Source: a virus
Length of the DNA stretch: 64,000 nt
IMG/VR virus record: IMGVR_UViG_3300027668_000013
Span: 1-64,000 of that record
Strand: one strand, 5' to 3'
The first letter of the stretch is position 1. Every line of letters begins with the position of its first letter. The notes below the pieces were generated by a model. The model was not told the DNA's origin, did no database searches, and saw nothing but the letters and a program-made list of their open reading frames with translations. Positions 6,940 to 15,428 of this stretch are shown in pieces. A program made the position numbers and the translations under genes.

Positions 6940-9755
6940 TGGCAATACAAGAAATAGAAAAAAGTTCACCTGTTGGTACGGCTGGTATAGACAGGTCTAT
7001 AAATGAAGCTGCAATGGGGATGGTTATGGATATTGTTCAAGCACAACAATACCAAAAACCAATACCTTCTACTGTTAGAGAATTAACTGCAAATGCTGTA
7101 GATTCTCAAAGCGAGAAGGAGAAAGCTATAAAAATTCTAAATGGTGAATCTAAACCAGAAGAGTTCTTTATACAAAGAAAAGGTGCTTTATACGAAGACA
7201 GTAAATGGGATGCGTCATATTATGACTTAAAACATTTAGACCAGGATAATAATGGAATTGAATTACTTTATTTTGAAGGAGAAGGGACAGGTAGATGTGA
7301 TAAATTCATTGTTAAAGATTACGGTGTAGGTGTAGGTTTAAGAAGATTGAAGGGTATTTTAGAAGTAGGTTATTCTACAAAGCGTAATCGTAAGGATGCA
7401 TTAGGTGCATTCGGATTAGGTGCAAAAGTAGGTTTAGCTACAGGGGCTGATTATTACAAGATGACAACTGTACATAACGGTATAAAATATGTTTTAAAGA
7501 TTTTTAACAAAAAAGTTAACTCTTTGATTGCACCATTTAATTTACAAACTAAAGAAAAGAATATTGCCTATGAATTTAAAAACAATAACGGAGAAGTATC
7601 AGGAATTATTTATGGTGAAAAAACAGATGAGTTAAACTACACAGAAATAGAAATACCTTGCCTTAAACATTACAGATATGAATTTGAAACATCAGTAAAG
7701 ACACAATTATTGTTCTTTAGCAATGTTTCTTTTTATAGAGAATATGAAGGTATGGGAGAAGCATTTGAAATAGACTTTAAATCAGAAATTCTACACAACA
7801 GTGATAATCTAATTATTGCTAAAAATGTACCTTACTCAAAGCCATACGTAGTTATCGTAAATGGTGATAATGCAGTAGGTGTATGTTACGGACACATTGA
7901 TTTCAAAGAACTCGAACTCGAAGATTTATCAGGCCCAATCGGTATAAAATGCCAGATTAGACAGGTTTATGAAGATCCCGATACAGGTGAAGAAATTGTT
8001 GTAACTCCTGGTGTAGATGTAATTGCATCTCGTGAAGCTATTCGATGGACTCCTTCTACAAGAGATTTCTTGTTAAGTAAGTTCGAAACAGCTCAAGACG
8101 AAGCTACTATGATTGTTCAAGAACAATTGCAAGAAACAGATTTCTTGAAGTGGATTAAAGCCTGTAATGACATAACAAGTTTTAGTAGAAACGATACTCT
8201 TATTGGAAGATTGTCTAAAATTGTAGATTTAAAGAAAGTAAATCCAATTTTTAACAAGACAAAAATTAGATACCGACAACCAAAACTTATGTTCGAAGGT
8301 ATTGCCAGTGTTAGAAAGATTACTAAAGTTAAAAAACACAGTGGTCTTCATGATATTGAATATAACGAATCTGAATCTTGGTTAACTTTTGATCCTAAAG
8401 ATGCTTATTTCCTTATAAACGAACAAACCAAAGCTAAAAATGATCGTACTAAAAACTTTTTCATAGCAGGACAATCTAATTCTGATTCTTTCTTTAGAAT
8501 AGATATATTCAGTGATGAACAGTTTGAAACATGGTTAGAAAAAAAGCTTACATACTCTAATGTTTTAGGAGAAACTGCTTTTAATAAAATCAAAACAAAG
8601 AAAACTGATTTATTTAATAAAAAAGAATCAGTTTTCAATAAAGTAGAAGATGATGGTTTTAAGAAGAAAAAAGCAAAACTAAAGAAGAAACTAATCGCAA
8701 ACAGAAACAATGTAATCAATTTATTTAAAGAATCTGAAGACTATACTTCATATGAAGATGTAGTAGTTCCAGAAGACTTTAAAGTTAATCTAATTAAGAA
8801 AGAAGAAGAAATAAAGACAGAAACTCGAATTAAAGCACTAAGTAACAAAGAAAGACGTGATTTAGAAGACAGATTGGTTTTAAATACTTTTGTATGTAAA
8901 CATACAAACTACAGTGGTCAACATGAAGTATTATACAAGAAAAGTAAAGTAGAACCAAAAATAAGAGAGATAGAAGATTTTGAAGGAAAATTATACTATG
9001 GTTATCAAATAGATGATGAGAAGATGCAGTTTGCTGCAAATATTCTACATAAACAACTTAGACCACAAGGTTATAATTCCCTTTATGATACTAAAACTTT
9101 CTTTACTGATGAATTTAGACTATGTTCTATTTCTAAAAACAATAAACGTCATTTTAAAGAACATTCGCACATAGATGATTTATATGGAAAACAAGAATTA
9201 ATTAAAAAAGATGGTAAAACATTAGGATTAAAAATAGTTATGGACGACAGAATAGTAAAATGGAACACTGCAAGACTATTGAACGAAAGAATGGGAGACA
9301 TTTCTTTTTTCAGAAATTTCAAGTCAATTGATGAAGATAGAACAGCAGTTTATGATGAGATAATGTTGTATATTAAAGATAACTTTATGGAGAGTTCTGA
9401 GTTTAGAAACACCAGTTCTTACAAGAGTTTTTATAACGATTTTGTATCTTATTTAGATAATGTTGAGAAATTTCAAAACTTTGTAGAAGATGAAAACAAT
9501 AGTAATGAAGACATTTCTGAGAAAGCTAAAGAATTTGCTTTACCAAACGGTACAGTGGGTGGCGTATCTGTAGACAGTGAAATGTTGGAAAAACTAAACG
9601 AATTGCTTAATTATGCAAACCCAGTAAAAGCGTTATTTAATCGTATTGACGTTTTAAACTGTGAGAATCATCATTACGGAAAGCCTACTTTATCAGATGA
9701 TCTTTCAATGTTCTTGAAAGAAATTATTGATATGAGAGGGATTTCAAATAACTAA
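6939..9755 (+). CDS. rIIA: rIIA-like protein with GHKL ATPase domain
   Basis: This is a 938-aa protein. Its N-terminal third is a GHKL (Hsp90/MutL-type) ATPase: N-box RELTANAVDSQ (E48, N52), G1 box DYGVGVG (D127) and G2 box GAFGLGAKVG (about 156-165). The middle has a strongly lysine-rich coiled region (around residues 545-600), and the rest is helical. Length and domain layout agree with phage T4 rIIA, and the next gene encodes an rIIB-like protein, as in T4 and crAss-like phages. In T4 the pair protects against the RexAB exclusion system; here a host-defence or membrane-energy role is inferred. Confidence 0.85.
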   Translation: MAIQEIEKSSPVGTAGIDRSINEAAMGMVMDIVQAQQYQKPIPSTVRELTANAVDSQSEKEKAIKILNGESKPEEFFIQRKGALYEDSKWDASYYDLKHLDQDNNGIELLYFEGEGTGRCDKFIVKDYGVGVGLRRLKGILEVGYSTKRNRKDALGAFGLGAKVGLATGADYYKMTTVHNGIKYVLKIFNKKVNSLIAPFNLQTKEKNIAYEFKNNNGEVSGIIYGEKTDELNYTEIEIPCLKHYRYEFETSVKTQLLFFSNVSFYREYEGMGEAFEIDFKSEILHNSDNLIIAKNVPYSKPYVVIVNGDNAVGVCYGHIDFKELELEDLSGPIGIKCQIRQVYEDPDTGEEIVVTPGVDVIASREAIRWTPSTRDFLLSKFETAQDEATMIVQEQLQETDFLKWIKACNDITSFSRNDTLIGRLSKIVDLKKVNPIFNKTKIRYRQPKLMFEGIASVRKITKVKKHSGLHDIEYNESESWLTFDPKDAYFLINEQTKAKNDRTKNFFIAGQSNSDSFFRIDIFSDEQFETWLEKKLTYSNVLGETAFNKIKTKKTDLFNKKESVFNKVEDDGFKKKKAKLKKKLIANRNNVINLFKESEDYTSYEDVVVPEDFKVNLIKKEEEIKTETRIKALSNKERRDLEDRLVLNTFVCKHTNYSGQHEVLYKKSKVEPKIREIEDFEGKLYYGYQIDDEKMQFAANILHKQLRPQGYNSLYDTKTFFTDEFRLCSISKNNKRHFKEHSHIDDLYGKQELIKKDGKTLGLKIVMDDRIVKWNTARLLNERMGDISFFRNFKSIDEDRTAVYDEIMLYIKDNFMESSEFRNTSSYKSFYNDFVSYLDNVEKFQNFVEDENNSNEDISEKAKEFALPNGTVGGVSVDSEMLEKLNELLNYANPVKALFNRIDVLNCENHHYGKPTLSDDLSMFLKEIIDMRGISNN

Positions 9756-9759
9756 AATT

Positions 9760-9775
9760 AATTATTAAATTTAAA
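9760..9775 (+). promoter_or_regulatory. AATTATTAA + TTTAAA leader
   Basis: This is a second copy of the leader pattern, 10 bases before the rIIB-like ATG (AATTATTAA at 9760-9768, TTTAAA at 9770-9775). No Shine-Dalgarno sequence is present in this gap. Confidence 0.3.
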
Positions 9776-9784
9776 CTAAAAACT

Positions 9785-10942
9785 ATGATTGTAGTTAACA
9801 AAATGGATGATGTAATAAGCATATCCACAAACAACGAGGAGTACACAATTCCTCATTGCGAAATTAAATTCGCACAATTAATGAAGCTATCTGCTAAAGC
9901 TCAAGAAATTTCTTCTATGGAAGATTATGCAATCTTGATGGAAGATTTAGAAGGAATCCTTAAGCAAGGCGAAATGGAAAAAGCAGAGTCTTTTCACCCA
10001 GACGTGTACAGATGTCCTAAAACAAATGGATATTATCTAAAAATTAAGACAGGAGTTATTTCTTCTGTTGCAATGCCAAAACCTTTAGTTCGAAGATTAG
10101 AGGAGTCTATTGACAAAACAATTGATATTTCACCTTTGCTTAAATGTTGGATGAGATTTTTAAGAAACAAGAAAGCAAATCAATCTGATTTTGCAAACAG
10201 GTTCTTTAATTACATCGACATGAAGTATCAACACCCTAAGATTTACAACGAAAAGTTGGAAGCTGGTTATTCAGAAGAAGTTGCTGAGAAGATGGCTGAA
10301 GTTTTTCAGGTTAAGATTACTAACGAAGGCTTGATAAACTGTTATAAGGTATCTTCAGAAGTTGATTGGGCATATAAGTCAGACGAAGATGGTAACCCTA
10401 TTAAAAAGCCTTTGTATGAGAAAACTTTCGATCCTGTAACTGGTGAAGTGACTGGTGATTCAAGAGAAGGTCTTACTGCAGAAGCAAGAACATTCATTCC
10501 TGCAATAATGGCTATGGGTGGTGATGCTTTTTATTGTGAGGGCGACCTTGTAGATAAAGCAGGTCACATAATTAAAGTTGGTCATGTTCATAGACTTCCT
10601 TCGTGGGATAATGTGAATTGTGATGACAACAGAAGTTGTGTACCTGGATTACACGTAGGTGGATTGCATTATATCTCATATATCAGTGGTGAGATTCATA
10701 ACGTTTTTGTAGATCCTATGCACATTGGTGCCATACCAAATGACGATACAGGCGCAATGCGAGTATTACAGTATTTTGTTCATTCTTCAATGACAGCTGT
10801 AAATGGAGCTATTTATCATTCTTCTAAGTATGCAGAAAAGACTGAAGGAGATTGGAAAGAAATCAAATCTGAAATCCTCAAAAAGTTTGGGGAATTAGAA
10901 AAATCTAATTCTAAAGAAGAAGAAGAGGTAAATGCTTTATAA
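9785..10942 (+). CDS. rIIB: rIIB-like protein
   Basis: The 385-aa protein shows the rIIB signature: a long N-terminal helical region, then DNRSCVPGLHVGGLHYI and the strand-rich block IHNVFVDPMHIGAIPNDDTG followed by MRVLQYF, which is the conserved C-terminal core of phage rIIB proteins. It directly follows rIIA, separated by 29 bases that hold an AATTATTAA leader. Its C-terminus is a run of glutamates. It is expected to act together with the rIIA-like ATPase. A terminator follows immediately, closing the rIIA-rIIB unit. Confidence 0.8.
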   Translation: MIVVNKMDDVISISTNNEEYTIPHCEIKFAQLMKLSAKAQEISSMEDYAILMEDLEGILKQGEMEKAESFHPDVYRCPKTNGYYLKIKTGVISSVAMPKPLVRRLEESIDKTIDISPLLKCWMRFLRNKKANQSDFANRFFNYIDMKYQHPKIYNEKLEAGYSEEVAEKMAEVFQVKITNEGLINCYKVSSEVDWAYKSDEDGNPIKKPLYEKTFDPVTGEVTGDSREGLTAEARTFIPAIMAMGGDAFYCEGDLVDKAGHIIKVGHVHRLPSWDNVNCDDNRSCVPGLHVGGLHYISYISGEIHNVFVDPMHIGAIPNDDTGAMRVLQYFVHSSMTAVNGAIYHSSKYAEKTEGDWKEIKSEILKKFGELEKSNSKEEEEVNAL

Positions 10943-10945
10943 ATG

Positions 10946-10972
10946 AGAGAGGGCCTTGAGCCCTCTTTTTTT
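10946..10972 (+). terminator. Rho-independent terminator after rIIB
   Basis: A perfect seven-pair stem (AGAGGGC at 10948-10954 with GCCCTCT at 10960-10966), a five-base loop CTTGA and a run of seven T residues lie four bases after the rIIB stop codon. Confidence 0.9.
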
Positions 10973-10985
10973 AAATTAAATTCTT

Positions 10986-11651
10986 ATGCAAACAGTAACA
11001 ATACCCCAATATTTAAGAAGGGTAAAACTGTCTGAAGCACGTCGAGCGAAGTATTACGAATTAGGGAAAAAACCACCCAAAGCCAAGAAGTATCACGATA
11101 AAAATAAATATGAATATCGTGAAGTTAAAGGTTTTGGTAAAAGGCGTTTTTTAATTGATAAAGAAACAGGAGATAGGGTTGTAGCAAACCCACGTGCAGC
11201 AGGCACACCAAACTACATTATGATAAATGGTCAAAAGATTTATAACGGAGAAGTTTCCGGGCCATTTAGAAATAAATTAATGAAGGCTATTAAAAAGGAG
11301 ATGTCAAAATATACAGATACTCTTAAACCTATTAAAGAATTTCCAATAAGAATCAATCTTGAGATACACGATGTAATTCAAGAGGATGGGTTTTCTTATT
11401 GGGATGTAGATAATAGATCCTGGCCTTACATTAAAGCTTTCCAAGATTGTTTAACAGGAGATAGAGGTAATTGTAAGAAAATTATCGAGGACGATCACAT
11501 TATGTATGTGACACAAGCCCCAATACCTTTATTTATACCAGTTAGCGATTCTAAAGATAGAAAGCTTGTATTTACAATTACAAAAGAAAGCGACGATAGG
11601 ATACTAAAGCAAAAAGAATTTAAGGAACATTTAAAAAAATTAAAAAAATGA
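10986..11651 (+). CDS. RusA-like Holliday junction resolvase
   Basis: The 221-aa protein carries the RusA pattern of acidic residues and lysine: DVDNRSW (D140, D142), K150 in the helix KAFQDCL with D154, and IIEDDHIMYV (D169, D170). RusA enzymes bind four-way DNA junctions as dimers and cut them. A long basic N-terminal extension (residues 1-60) goes beyond the usual 120-140 aa of RusA. It is the first gene after the rIIB terminator and overlaps the next gene by four bases (ATGA). A role in resolving recombination or replication intermediates before packaging fits its neighbours. Confidence 0.75.
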   Translation: MQTVTIPQYLRRVKLSEARRAKYYELGKKPPKAKKYHDKNKYEYREVKGFGKRRFLIDKETGDRVVANPRAAGTPNYIMINGQKIYNGEVSGPFRNKLMKAIKKEMSKYTDTLKPIKEFPIRINLEIHDVIQEDGFSYWDVDNRSWPYIKAFQDCLTGDRGNCKKIIEDDHIMYVTQAPIPLFIPVSDSKDRKLVFTITKESDDRILKQKEFKEHLKKLKK

Positions 11652-12262
11652 AGTTTGAAGATTATTTAGAAGGTATTAATAGAACCTGGAACAAGGACGA
11701 CAAGCAATCAGAAATTGATCATTGTCGTTTGGCTATAATGGAAGAGGTTGGAGAGATAATAGGTTGGTATAAGAAGATACATGGTTACAAGAGAGAGAAA
11801 ACAAATGAGTGGAGAACAGAATTAAAAGGTGAATTTGGAGATTTAATCTATTATGTGGTTAAATTACTTGAGATACTTGATGAAACTGAAATGATAGCTC
11901 ATGATTTTAAACAACTTTCGTATCAAGATATTATTGAAATAAATCATTTAACTTATATGTCAAGATGTGCTGTGCAAATTTCAGAATTTGTTGAAATGGA
12001 GAAAGATAAATTTGATCAAAGACCTCTAAATGCACTTATTCTAAACAGTCTTGATGGGTTATTTGACTTTACAAGAATGTTAATTGTATACGAAGGTCTT
12101 GATTTTGAAGATGTACTTCTTTCAAACTTATTAAAACTACAAACCAGACACGGTTCTGATTTCGATATTGATTCTACTGTAGAAAAAGGTAGAGATAGAG
12201 AAGCAGAGTCTGAGTCGCTTAATTTAATTACAAAATTCAAACATTTAAAACCAAGAAATTAA
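11648..12262 (+). CDS. MazG-like nucleotide pyrophosphohydrolase
   Basis: An all-alpha NTP pyrophosphatase domain of the MazG/dUTPase-2 superfamily is recognisable from the metal-binding motifs EExxE (residues 32-36, in MEEVGEIIGWY) and ExxD (62-65, in GEFGDLIYYV). The C-terminal half repeats a similar four-helix pattern (HLTYMSRCAVQISEF, then ILNSLDGLFDFTRML) without the acidic motif, suggesting a fused degenerate second half. Such phage enzymes hydrolyse nucleoside triphosphates, altering the dNTP pool or stringent-response nucleotides. It has ATGA overlap with the resolvase gene, and its stop codon overlaps the exonuclease start. Confidence 0.7.
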   Translation: MKFEDYLEGINRTWNKDDKQSEIDHCRLAIMEEVGEIIGWYKKIHGYKREKTNEWRTELKGEFGDLIYYVVKLLEILDETEMIAHDFKQLSYQDIIEINHLTYMSRCAVQISEFVEMEKDKFDQRPLNALILNSLDGLFDFTRMLIVYEGLDFEDVLLSNLLKLQTRHGSDFDIDSTVEKGRDREAESESLNLITKFKHLKPRN

Positions 12263-13320
12263 TGGAAGAATTACATTATTATTCCATTCCTGCTGTATCT
12301 AACAGTGGGTTGAAGGAAATTAACCCTGATCAGGGAGGTTCGCCAGCAAAATTCAAGAAAGTTGTTCTTGATAGAGATGTTACATACGAACCAAATCCGT
12401 CTTTTGAAAACGGGAAGATAATCCACAAGTACGTAGAAGATCCAGCAAACTTTGTTATTTCAGACTTTACAAAGCCGACGGAAACTATGGCCCTATGGGT
12501 TGGGAGAGTCTTTAATGCATTACCAGGTGCTATTACTGTAGATAATTTTCTAAGTTCAGAAAAGATCATAAAGGAAATAGCTTTGGACGTAAGAGAAGGA
12601 GCTTACAAGTCTATGAAAGATGATACTGTAACTGCTAAATTCTGGAAAGAAGGTGCAGAGTACATTAATTATTTATTTATAGAAAGAAGTGATCAAATAA
12701 TTCTGAATCAGCAGCAATTAAACATGATGGGTTTTATTATTGAAAGTATCAATAACAATCCAAAAGCTTATGAGTTGCTTTTCAAAGAGCCAGACTTCAA
12801 AGACGATATAAAAGCTTACAACGAGGAAGCTATTTATTGGAAAAAAGAAGTTAATCCTGGAAGTACTTACAGTCTTGTGAGTATGAACATGAAATCTTTA
12901 GTTGACAGATTCAAATTACATTTTATTTCTAAAAAAACCATTGTTGTAGATTTAATTGACTTTAAAACTACATCTTCTACTGTTGCAAACTTTAAATACA
13001 GTTTTAAAAAGTATCGTTATTATCGACAACTTGCTTTATATAAAGAAGCAATTACAGAGTTTATTAAACAAACTTATATCTTAAAAGGAGATTATCCTGA
13101 AGATACAAGAATTGTTTTTAGTCACTATATAGTTGCTGTAGAAACAACAGGTCTTTATCAATGTAAAGTTTTTAGAATTGGAGAAAAATACATTGAGAAA
13201 GGTGAAAAAGAATACAATCGTTTGTTAAGCATGGTTGCTTATCACCAGGCTTCTGGACAATGGAGTAAAACACAAGAAGAGTTTATACATGGACACGAAG
13301 TCTTAGAACTCGAAGAGTAA
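12262..13320 (+). CDS. PD-(D/E)xK exonuclease (RecB/RecE-like)
   Basis: The 352-aa protein has the PD-(D/E)xK nuclease core: D215 (SLVDRF), then D233-F-K235 in LIDFKTTSS, followed by a YYRQLALY helix carrying the conserved QxxxY-type tyrosine/glutamine seen in RecB and Cas4-like nucleases. An early motif, VSNSGLKEI, matches the start of phage RecE/DUF3799-type exonucleases. Together with the Sak4-like ATPase it would form a phage recombination pair in which the exonuclease exposes single strands. It is followed by a large nested hairpin. Confidence 0.75.
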   Translation: MEELHYYSIPAVSNSGLKEINPDQGGSPAKFKKVVLDRDVTYEPNPSFENGKIIHKYVEDPANFVISDFTKPTETMALWVGRVFNALPGAITVDNFLSSEKIIKEIALDVREGAYKSMKDDTVTAKFWKEGAEYINYLFIERSDQIILNQQQLNMMGFIIESINNNPKAYELLFKEPDFKDDIKAYNEEAIYWKKEVNPGSTYSLVSMNMKSLVDRFKLHFISKKTIVVDLIDFKTTSSTVANFKYSFKKYRYYRQLALYKEAITEFIKQTYILKGDYPEDTRIVFSHYIVAVETTGLYQCKVFRIGEKYIEKGEKEYNRLLSMVAYHQASGQWSKTQEEFIHGHEVLELEE

Positions 13321-13326
13321 CAATCA

Positions 13327-13388
13327 AACCAGCCACAGTTCGAAAAGTACAGTTTAGAAAATGTACCTATTAGACAGTGGCGGTTTTT
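13327..13388 (+). terminator. Nested hairpin followed by T-run (terminator or RNA switch)
   Basis: The outer stem pairs AACC-A-GCCAC (13327-13336, one bulged A) with GTGGCGGTT (13377-13385). The inner stem pairs GTACA (13347-13351) with TGTAC (13362-13366). Five T residues end the structure. It lies seven bases after the exonuclease stop. An intrinsic terminator is the simplest reading; the nested inner hairpin is unusual for one and leaves a regulatory RNA open. Confidence 0.55.
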
Positions 13389-13398
13389 AAACTTAATT

Positions 13399-13659
13399 AT
13401 GACAAAAATAATGAAAGAGCCAAAAATAATAAGAGAGTTCGATTTAAAGTACAGCTGGGGAAGCTGGGTGGCAGTAATAAGAAAGCATTTCAGAAGAGAC
13501 GAATATGTTTGGTCAGTATCTGATAAAAATGGAGATGAAACTTATGATTTATACAGTGACATTGACAGTGAGTTAAAATCTCCAGAAGATGCTGAAAAAG
13601 ATATGATAAAAACTGTTTATGATAAAATTGGCCACTGTCCAGATTCACAATTAAGTTGA
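13399..13659 (+). CDS. Hypothetical protein, 86 aa
   Basis: No domain is recognised. The sequence is rich in tryptophan and aromatic residues (KYSWGSWVAVIRKHFRR, then YVWSVSD), suggesting a compact beta-sheet. An internal ATG at 13411 (MKEPK) is an alternative start. It stands alone between a hairpin and an AATTATTAA leader, so it may be its own transcript. Small proteins with this position in phage early regions often act on host targets, but nothing here shows that. Confidence 0.5.
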   Translation: MTKIMKEPKIIREFDLKYSWGSWVAVIRKHFRRDEYVWSVSDKNGDETYDLYSDIDSELKSPEDAEKDMIKTVYDKIGHCPDSQLS

Positions 13660-13660
13660 T

Positions 13661-13678
13661 AATTATTAACTATTTAAA
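13661..13678 (+). promoter_or_regulatory. AATTATTAA + TTTAAA leader
   Basis: This is a third copy of the leader pattern (AATTATTAA 13661-13669, TTTAAA 13673-13678), ending ten bases before the ATG at 13688. Confidence 0.3.
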
Positions 13679-13687
13679 AAAATATTC

Positions 13688-14053
13688 ATGATAAAAGGAT
13701 TTGAAAATGAAACAGAACCATTAAGCGCAGAAGAACTTATAGCATTACCAATACTTATAGAAGGTTTTAAGAAACTTAAAGGAAAAGAATGTGCTATGAC
13801 AGCAAAATATATAGCTGCACAAATGAAAAAGCATCATTTTATAACAATAGATGGTGCAAGAATTAGAAAAGTAGTTAATTATATTAGAACAAATAATAAA
13901 GTGCCATTTCTTATGGCTACAAGTAGAGGATATTATGTATCTGATTCAACAGATGAGATATTAGAATACGTAAAGTCTTTAAAAGACCGAGCTGATTCTA
14001 TTTATCATGTTGCTAAATGTTTAGAAGGTCAAATTAATAATTACGAAATATGA
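13688..14053 (+). CDS. Probable winged-helix DNA-binding protein, 121 aa
   Basis: The helix pattern LPILIEGFKKLKGKE, then YIAAQMKKHHF and ARIRKVVNYIRT, followed by the beta-wing-like FLMATSRGYYVSD, looks like a winged helix-turn-helix. The RKVVNYIRTNN helix would be the recognition helix, and the ATSRGYYV hairpin the wing. Small proteins of this form are common in phage early regions and may regulate transcription or take part in replication. The assignment is by eye, not by profile. The stop codon overlaps the start of the next small membrane protein (ATGA). Confidence 0.55.
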   Translation: MIKGFENETEPLSAEELIALPILIEGFKKLKGKECAMTAKYIAAQMKKHHFITIDGARIRKVVNYIRTNNKVPFLMATSRGYYVSDSTDEILEYVKSLKDRADSIYHVAKCLEGQINNYEI

Positions 14054-14187
14054 GTTTTATACTAAATGCTGTTTTAATTGTAATAGTTGGAACAGCAACA
14101 CTTACCCTTATACCTATTGTTATAATGTCAATTGTTTGGATTTTGTACACATTAATCTATATAATTAAAAAAATTTTTAAAAACTGA
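14050..14187 (+). CDS. Small membrane protein, 45 aa
   Basis: The 45-residue protein is almost wholly hydrophobic, with one or two membrane segments (ILNAVLIVIVGTATLTLIP, then VIMSIVWILYTLIYII) and a basic tail (KKIFKN) that would stay in the cytoplasm. It starts inside the stop codon of the preceding gene (ATGA), which indicates translational coupling. Its length and composition are like the small inner-membrane proteins many phages make early, for example for superinfection exclusion. No specific role can be stated. Confidence 0.6.
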   Translation: MSFILNAVLIVIVGTATLTLIPIVIMSIVWILYTLIYIIKKIFKN

Positions 14188-14376
14188 AATATAACTCTAT
14201 TAGATGCAATAATCTAAACAGTATCAAACAAAAGACAGACGAGAGAAACAAGTACCAATTTAATAAATCCTTTTTGGAATTTAGTACTTAAAGGTGGAAT
14301 AGCATATTGTAAACAAGAGAACTGCACTTACAGAGGAGAGTTTAGTCGAACGAGTTATATTTCAAAAAAACATTTT

Positions 14377-15237
14377 ATGAAAATCCAAAAGATTGATCGA
14401 AAATCTATGGTAATAAGGGAGTCTGGAAGGAGTAGTGATTACATTACTCCTTCTTTTGGCTATGGGTGTTTGTTAAATTGTAGCTATTGCTATATGAAAC
14501 GACATCTTTCCAAAGGACTATCAATAGCAAGAAATGCTAATCAAATTTTAAGTGAAGTAAACAACCATTCGTATTTTGTTGCCGATGTAGAAAAGCCTAA
14601 TCAAACACATAAAGCACATATCACTTATGATATTGCATGTAACGAGGATTTTGCACTACATAGAAAACACCACGATTGGAAATTTATTTTTGATTTTTTT
14701 AGAAATCATCCAATTGCTATGGCTACATTTGCAACCAAGATAATACCTGTTGAATTTCTAAATTACGATCCTGATAAAAAAGTTAGGATTAGATTTAGTT
14801 TAATGCCACAAGTAATATCTAATGAATTGGAGCCAAACACACCTGCTATCATAGATAGGATAAAGGCTGTAGACGCTTTTATTGACGCTGGTTATGAAGT
14901 TCATCTTAATTTTAGCCCGGTCATTGTATATAAGAATTGGTTAGAAGATTACAAGTTTTTGTTTCAAATGTGCAATGATTACATTGATTACAAAGACGAA
15001 GTAAAATGCGAAGTAATCTTTCTTACACATAATGAAAGAAAGCATTATGTAAATTTAGAAAACAATGTAGGTGGTGAAACTTTATTATGGACACCTCAAA
15101 ACCAGGAGAAGAAAGTATCAAGTTATGGAGGTACGAATGTTAGATATAAACGTAATTTAAAAAACAATTATATAAAATTATTCGTAGACTTGCATGACAG
15201 AATTATTAACTGGAATAAAATCCGCTACATTTTTTAG
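14377..15237 (+). CDS. Radical SAM protein, spore photoproduct lyase-like
   Basis: The 286-aa protein has a radical SAM cluster motif C31-x3-C35-x2-C38 (YGCLLNCSYCYMKRH) right after a short N-terminus. About 50 residues later comes ITYDIACNEDF with C88, which matches the position and C-N-x-D setting of the conserved catalytic cysteine of spore photoproduct lyase. That enzyme reverses UV-made thymine dimers of the spore photoproduct type using S-adenosylmethionine. The rest is a shortened TIM-barrel. Since the host is not a spore former, DNA repair of UV lesions in phage DNA or another radical reaction on nucleic acid is inferred. The frame is open 53 codons upstream, but without an ATG. Confidence 0.7.
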   Translation: MKIQKIDRKSMVIRESGRSSDYITPSFGYGCLLNCSYCYMKRHLSKGLSIARNANQILSEVNNHSYFVADVEKPNQTHKAHITYDIACNEDFALHRKHHDWKFIFDFFRNHPIAMATFATKIIPVEFLNYDPDKKVRIRFSLMPQVISNELEPNTPAIIDRIKAVDAFIDAGYEVHLNFSPVIVYKNWLEDYKFLFQMCNDYIDYKDEVKCEVIFLTHNERKHYVNLENNVGGETLLWTPQNQEKKVSSYGGTNVRYKRNLKNNYIKLFVDLHDRIINWNKIRYIF

Positions 15238-15240
15238 AAC

Positions 15241-15360
15241 ATGAAGAAACCGAAACCAAACAAAGAAGAAAACATGGAATTGTACAAAAAGTACATGAAC
15301 TACAGAAAAACTCTTAAACACAAATTAAGTTTTCAAGAGTATCAAAAGAATCACATGTAA
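15241..15360 (+). CDS. Small basic protein, 39 aa
   Basis: A short open frame begins three bases after the radical SAM stop codon and ends just before the terminator at 15365, so it is the last gene of the plus-strand transcript. The product is very lysine-rich (MKKPKPNKEENMELYKKYM, then FQEYQKNHM) and looks helical. Tight spacing and position make it likely to be real. No function is apparent. Confidence 0.5.
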   Translation: MKKPKPNKEENMELYKKYMNYRKTLKHKLSFQEYQKNHM

Positions 15361-15364
15361 AATC

Positions 15365-15399
15365 AAAAAAGGAAGGGCTAAGATCCTTCCTTTTTTTTT
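15365..15399. terminator. Bidirectional terminator between early and late blocks
   Basis: A six-pair GC core (GGAAGG 15371-15376 with CCTTCC 15385-15390, loop GCTAAGAT) is flanked by A6 on the left and T9 on the right. On the plus strand it ends in T9 after the early block; on the minus strand it ends in T6 after the late block. It lies exactly between two converging gene sets. Confidence 0.9.
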
Positions 15400-15428
15400 A
15401 CTAACACTAAACCAAACCTAAACTAATA

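Noticed and set aside
8405-9039. Minus-strand membrane-like frames within rIIA
   Set aside because: These are antisense to the lysine/glutamate-rich middle of rIIA; no leader or neighbouring minus-strand gene supports them.
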